NCBI RefSeq assembly: GCF_965219885.1
Contig: NZ_CBDCOT010000008.1
Coordinates: 310,001 to 374,000 of the forward strand
Origin: Curvivirga sp965219885
GTDB lineage: Bacteria; Pseudomonadota; Alphaproteobacteria; UBA8366; Aestuariispiraceae
Length of the DNA stretch: 64,000 nucleotides
Direction: 5' to 3'
Shown: one piece after another, positions 62,980 to 64,000 of the stretch
Layout: every line of letters starts with the position of its first letter
How positions within the stretch are numbered: position 1 is the first letter of the stretch
Notes under the pieces: model-generated
Told to the model about the DNA's origin: nothing
Seen by the model: only the letters and a program-made list of their open reading frames with translations
Databases searched by the model: none
Position numbers and translations under genes: made by a program

Positions 62980-64000
62980 CTAACCTTCAGATTCGTCAAT
63001 TCGACGCATTGCCCGACGTAAAAAGAAGTCGGCCTGTTCCGAATCAACAAGAAATTCCATAAGATGAGCAATCATAATCACATGATCACGCGCACGTTTC
63101 TTATAATCTGCGGGCACTGTATGAATATCTTCTAATAATTGATCTGAAAACTTTTCTAATTGGTCAACCATTCCATTTGCCACAGAACGTGCATTACTCA
63201 TCATTCCAATTTTATCAGCAATACGAAGGCTTTCTTTCATAGAGCGCGCAGCACTTCGTGCCATGCGATATGCTTCCGGATCTAAATCAGCACGTAAATC
63301 ACTTATAGTTCGTTTTGTACGCCCAGCTTTCACACTACGTTGTTTCAACGCTGTTTTCAGTTTTTCAGGAGCTTGTGCCAGAATAGTTCGGGTCAAAGCA
63401 TCGGATACGACTTTTCGGGTTGTAAATAACCTTTGTCCCCAGGCTCCGTCACGACGAATATTTAGATTCATCGTAATTGCTTCAAAAGTTTTCACATATT
63501 CCTTAATCAAACCAAGTAAAGTTTCTTCAGTACCGCCTTCTGATGCCATAGCGTCAATCTGTTGTACCAATTCTTCTAAATCACCAATTACAACGTCTCC
63601 GACTTTGGCAAGATCACTAATCGCCACAATCGAATCATCACCATCAGGGCTGATACTTTTCACAACTTTCAAAATATCGGCTTGTTTCAGCAAGCGACGC
63701 ATCGCTGCAACAATAATCCAGCTTTCCTCACCTGGCTGACTATCTGCGGTATCATTATAACAATTTTTTACGGACGTAATGTGACCATCCAAAAACTTGG
63801 AAATTGGCTTAACTGGTAATTTCTTCTTTAACGTTTCCAGTTCTGGCGCAACAGAAAGAACATGGCTCATTTCTTCCATATCTTCCAGTCGCGTCGCACC
63901 GCCAAGTTTCTTCAAAAGTTCATTGGCGTTAGCAGCACTTTCATCTGCCTTTTTTAGTGCATTTCTCATTAACTCAACAGCTGCCTGCCAAAGCTTAACT
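62980..64000 (-). CDS. Unrecognised alpha-helical protein (partial, 5' end outside window)
   Basis: The reading frame runs without a stop to the right edge, so the gene probably begins outside; about 339 codons are visible. There is an ATG at 63969, but the ten codons before it (coding VKLWQAAVEL) continue the same helical pattern and no ribosome site is seen. The protein is highly helical, rich in Lys, Arg, Ala and Leu, with no membrane helix, Cys-rich or P-loop motif. Landmarks are GDGDD-like acidic turns near the middle, a basic KQRSVKAGRTKR stretch and a C-terminal RRAMRRIDESEG. I do not recognise the family and assign no function. Confidence 0.75.
   Translation of the reverse strand, partial: VKLWQAAVELMRNALKKADESAANANELLKKLGGATRLEDMEEMSHVLSVAPELETLKKKLPVKPISKFLDGHITSVKNCYNDTADSQPGEESWIIVAAMRRLLKQADILKVVKSISPDGDDSIVAISDLAKVGDVVIGDLEELVQQIDAMASEGGTEETLLGLIKEYVKTFEAITMNLNIRRDGAWGQRLFTTRKVVSDALTRTILAQAPEKLKTALKQRSVKAGRTKRTISDLRADLDPEAYRMARSAARSMKESLRIADKIGMMSNARSVANGMVDQLEKFSDQLLEDIHTVPADYKKRARDHVIMIAHLMEFLVDSEQADFFLRRAMRRIDESEG

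Noticed and set aside
62850..63071. Small minus-strand frame between fabD and the unknown gene
   Set aside because: It overlaps the 3' end of the larger helical protein in another frame and has no start signal.

Overview
The window is a dense, housekeeping-rich stretch of an alphaproteobacterial chromosome with an A+T-leaning composition. The lineage call rests on gene neighbourhoods typical of that class: tatABC-serS-pcm-LysM/M23-DUF815-yajC-secDF followed by an Mth938-like gene and squalene/phytoene-synthase-family genes; dgt-argS-SPOR-nagZ-scpAB opposite erpA-xthA; guaB-(GNATs)-RsmB/NOP methyltransferase-guaA; pepA-holC opposite lptFG-lptD-surA-pdxA-rsmA; and fabD-fabG-acpP-fabF-mltG near yicC-gmk. 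A marine or symbiotic Rhodospirillales/Kiloniellales-like bacterium is plausible, but the order is inference. I see no tRNA, rRNA, CRISPR array, prophage or insertion sequence.

Layout: 1-4309 holds an RND efflux adaptor (cut by the left edge) and its permease, closed by a clear terminator. 4367-5849 holds a TraB/GumN-type protein and a secreted EndoU-like protein. 5962-10964 carries uvrA, trmFO and marC. 10961-23707, all on the minus strand except the DUF815 ATPase, is the protein-export block: an orphan ABC ATPase, tatABC, serS, pcm, an NlpD-like lipoprotein, yajC, secD, secF, then homologues of the mitochondrial complex I assembly factors NDUFAF3 and NDUFAF6 plus a second synthase-family paralogue. 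23757-30566 (minus) is scpB, scpA, nagZ, SPOR protein, argS and dgt. 30818-32093 (plus) is erpA and xthA. A large hybrid histidine kinase (32102-34531, minus) precedes the guanine-nucleotide region (guaB, three tandem GNAT acetyltransferases, RNA methyltransferase, guaA; 34976-41058). A calcium-binding RTX repeat protein follows (41302-43437). 43453-47807 (minus) is dtd, rlmE, a Ppx/GppA phosphatase, holC and pepA. 48078-55721 (plus) is the outer-membrane biogenesis operon lptF-lptG-lptD-surA-pdxA-rsmA. 55746-62803 (mostly minus) is gmk, yicC, mltG, fabF, acpP, fabG and fabD, with a plus-strand SDR gene inserted between yicC and mltG. The right edge cuts an unrecognised alpha-helical protein.

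Accessory material is limited. The items most worth attention are: (i) the tandem pair of squalene/phytoene-synthase homologues, one lacking the aspartate-rich catalytic motifs, next to an Mth938/NDUFAF3 homologue and secDF; (ii) three tandem GNAT genes with an exact 541-bp period; (iii) the RTX gene built from a 324-bp higher-order repeat; (iv) the stand-alone secreted EndoU-like protein; (v) the RND permease with an inserted pair of hydrophobic segments; and (vi) two intercistronic hairpins placed directly after the small subunit genes tatA and yajC. I found no convincing wholly new multigene system.
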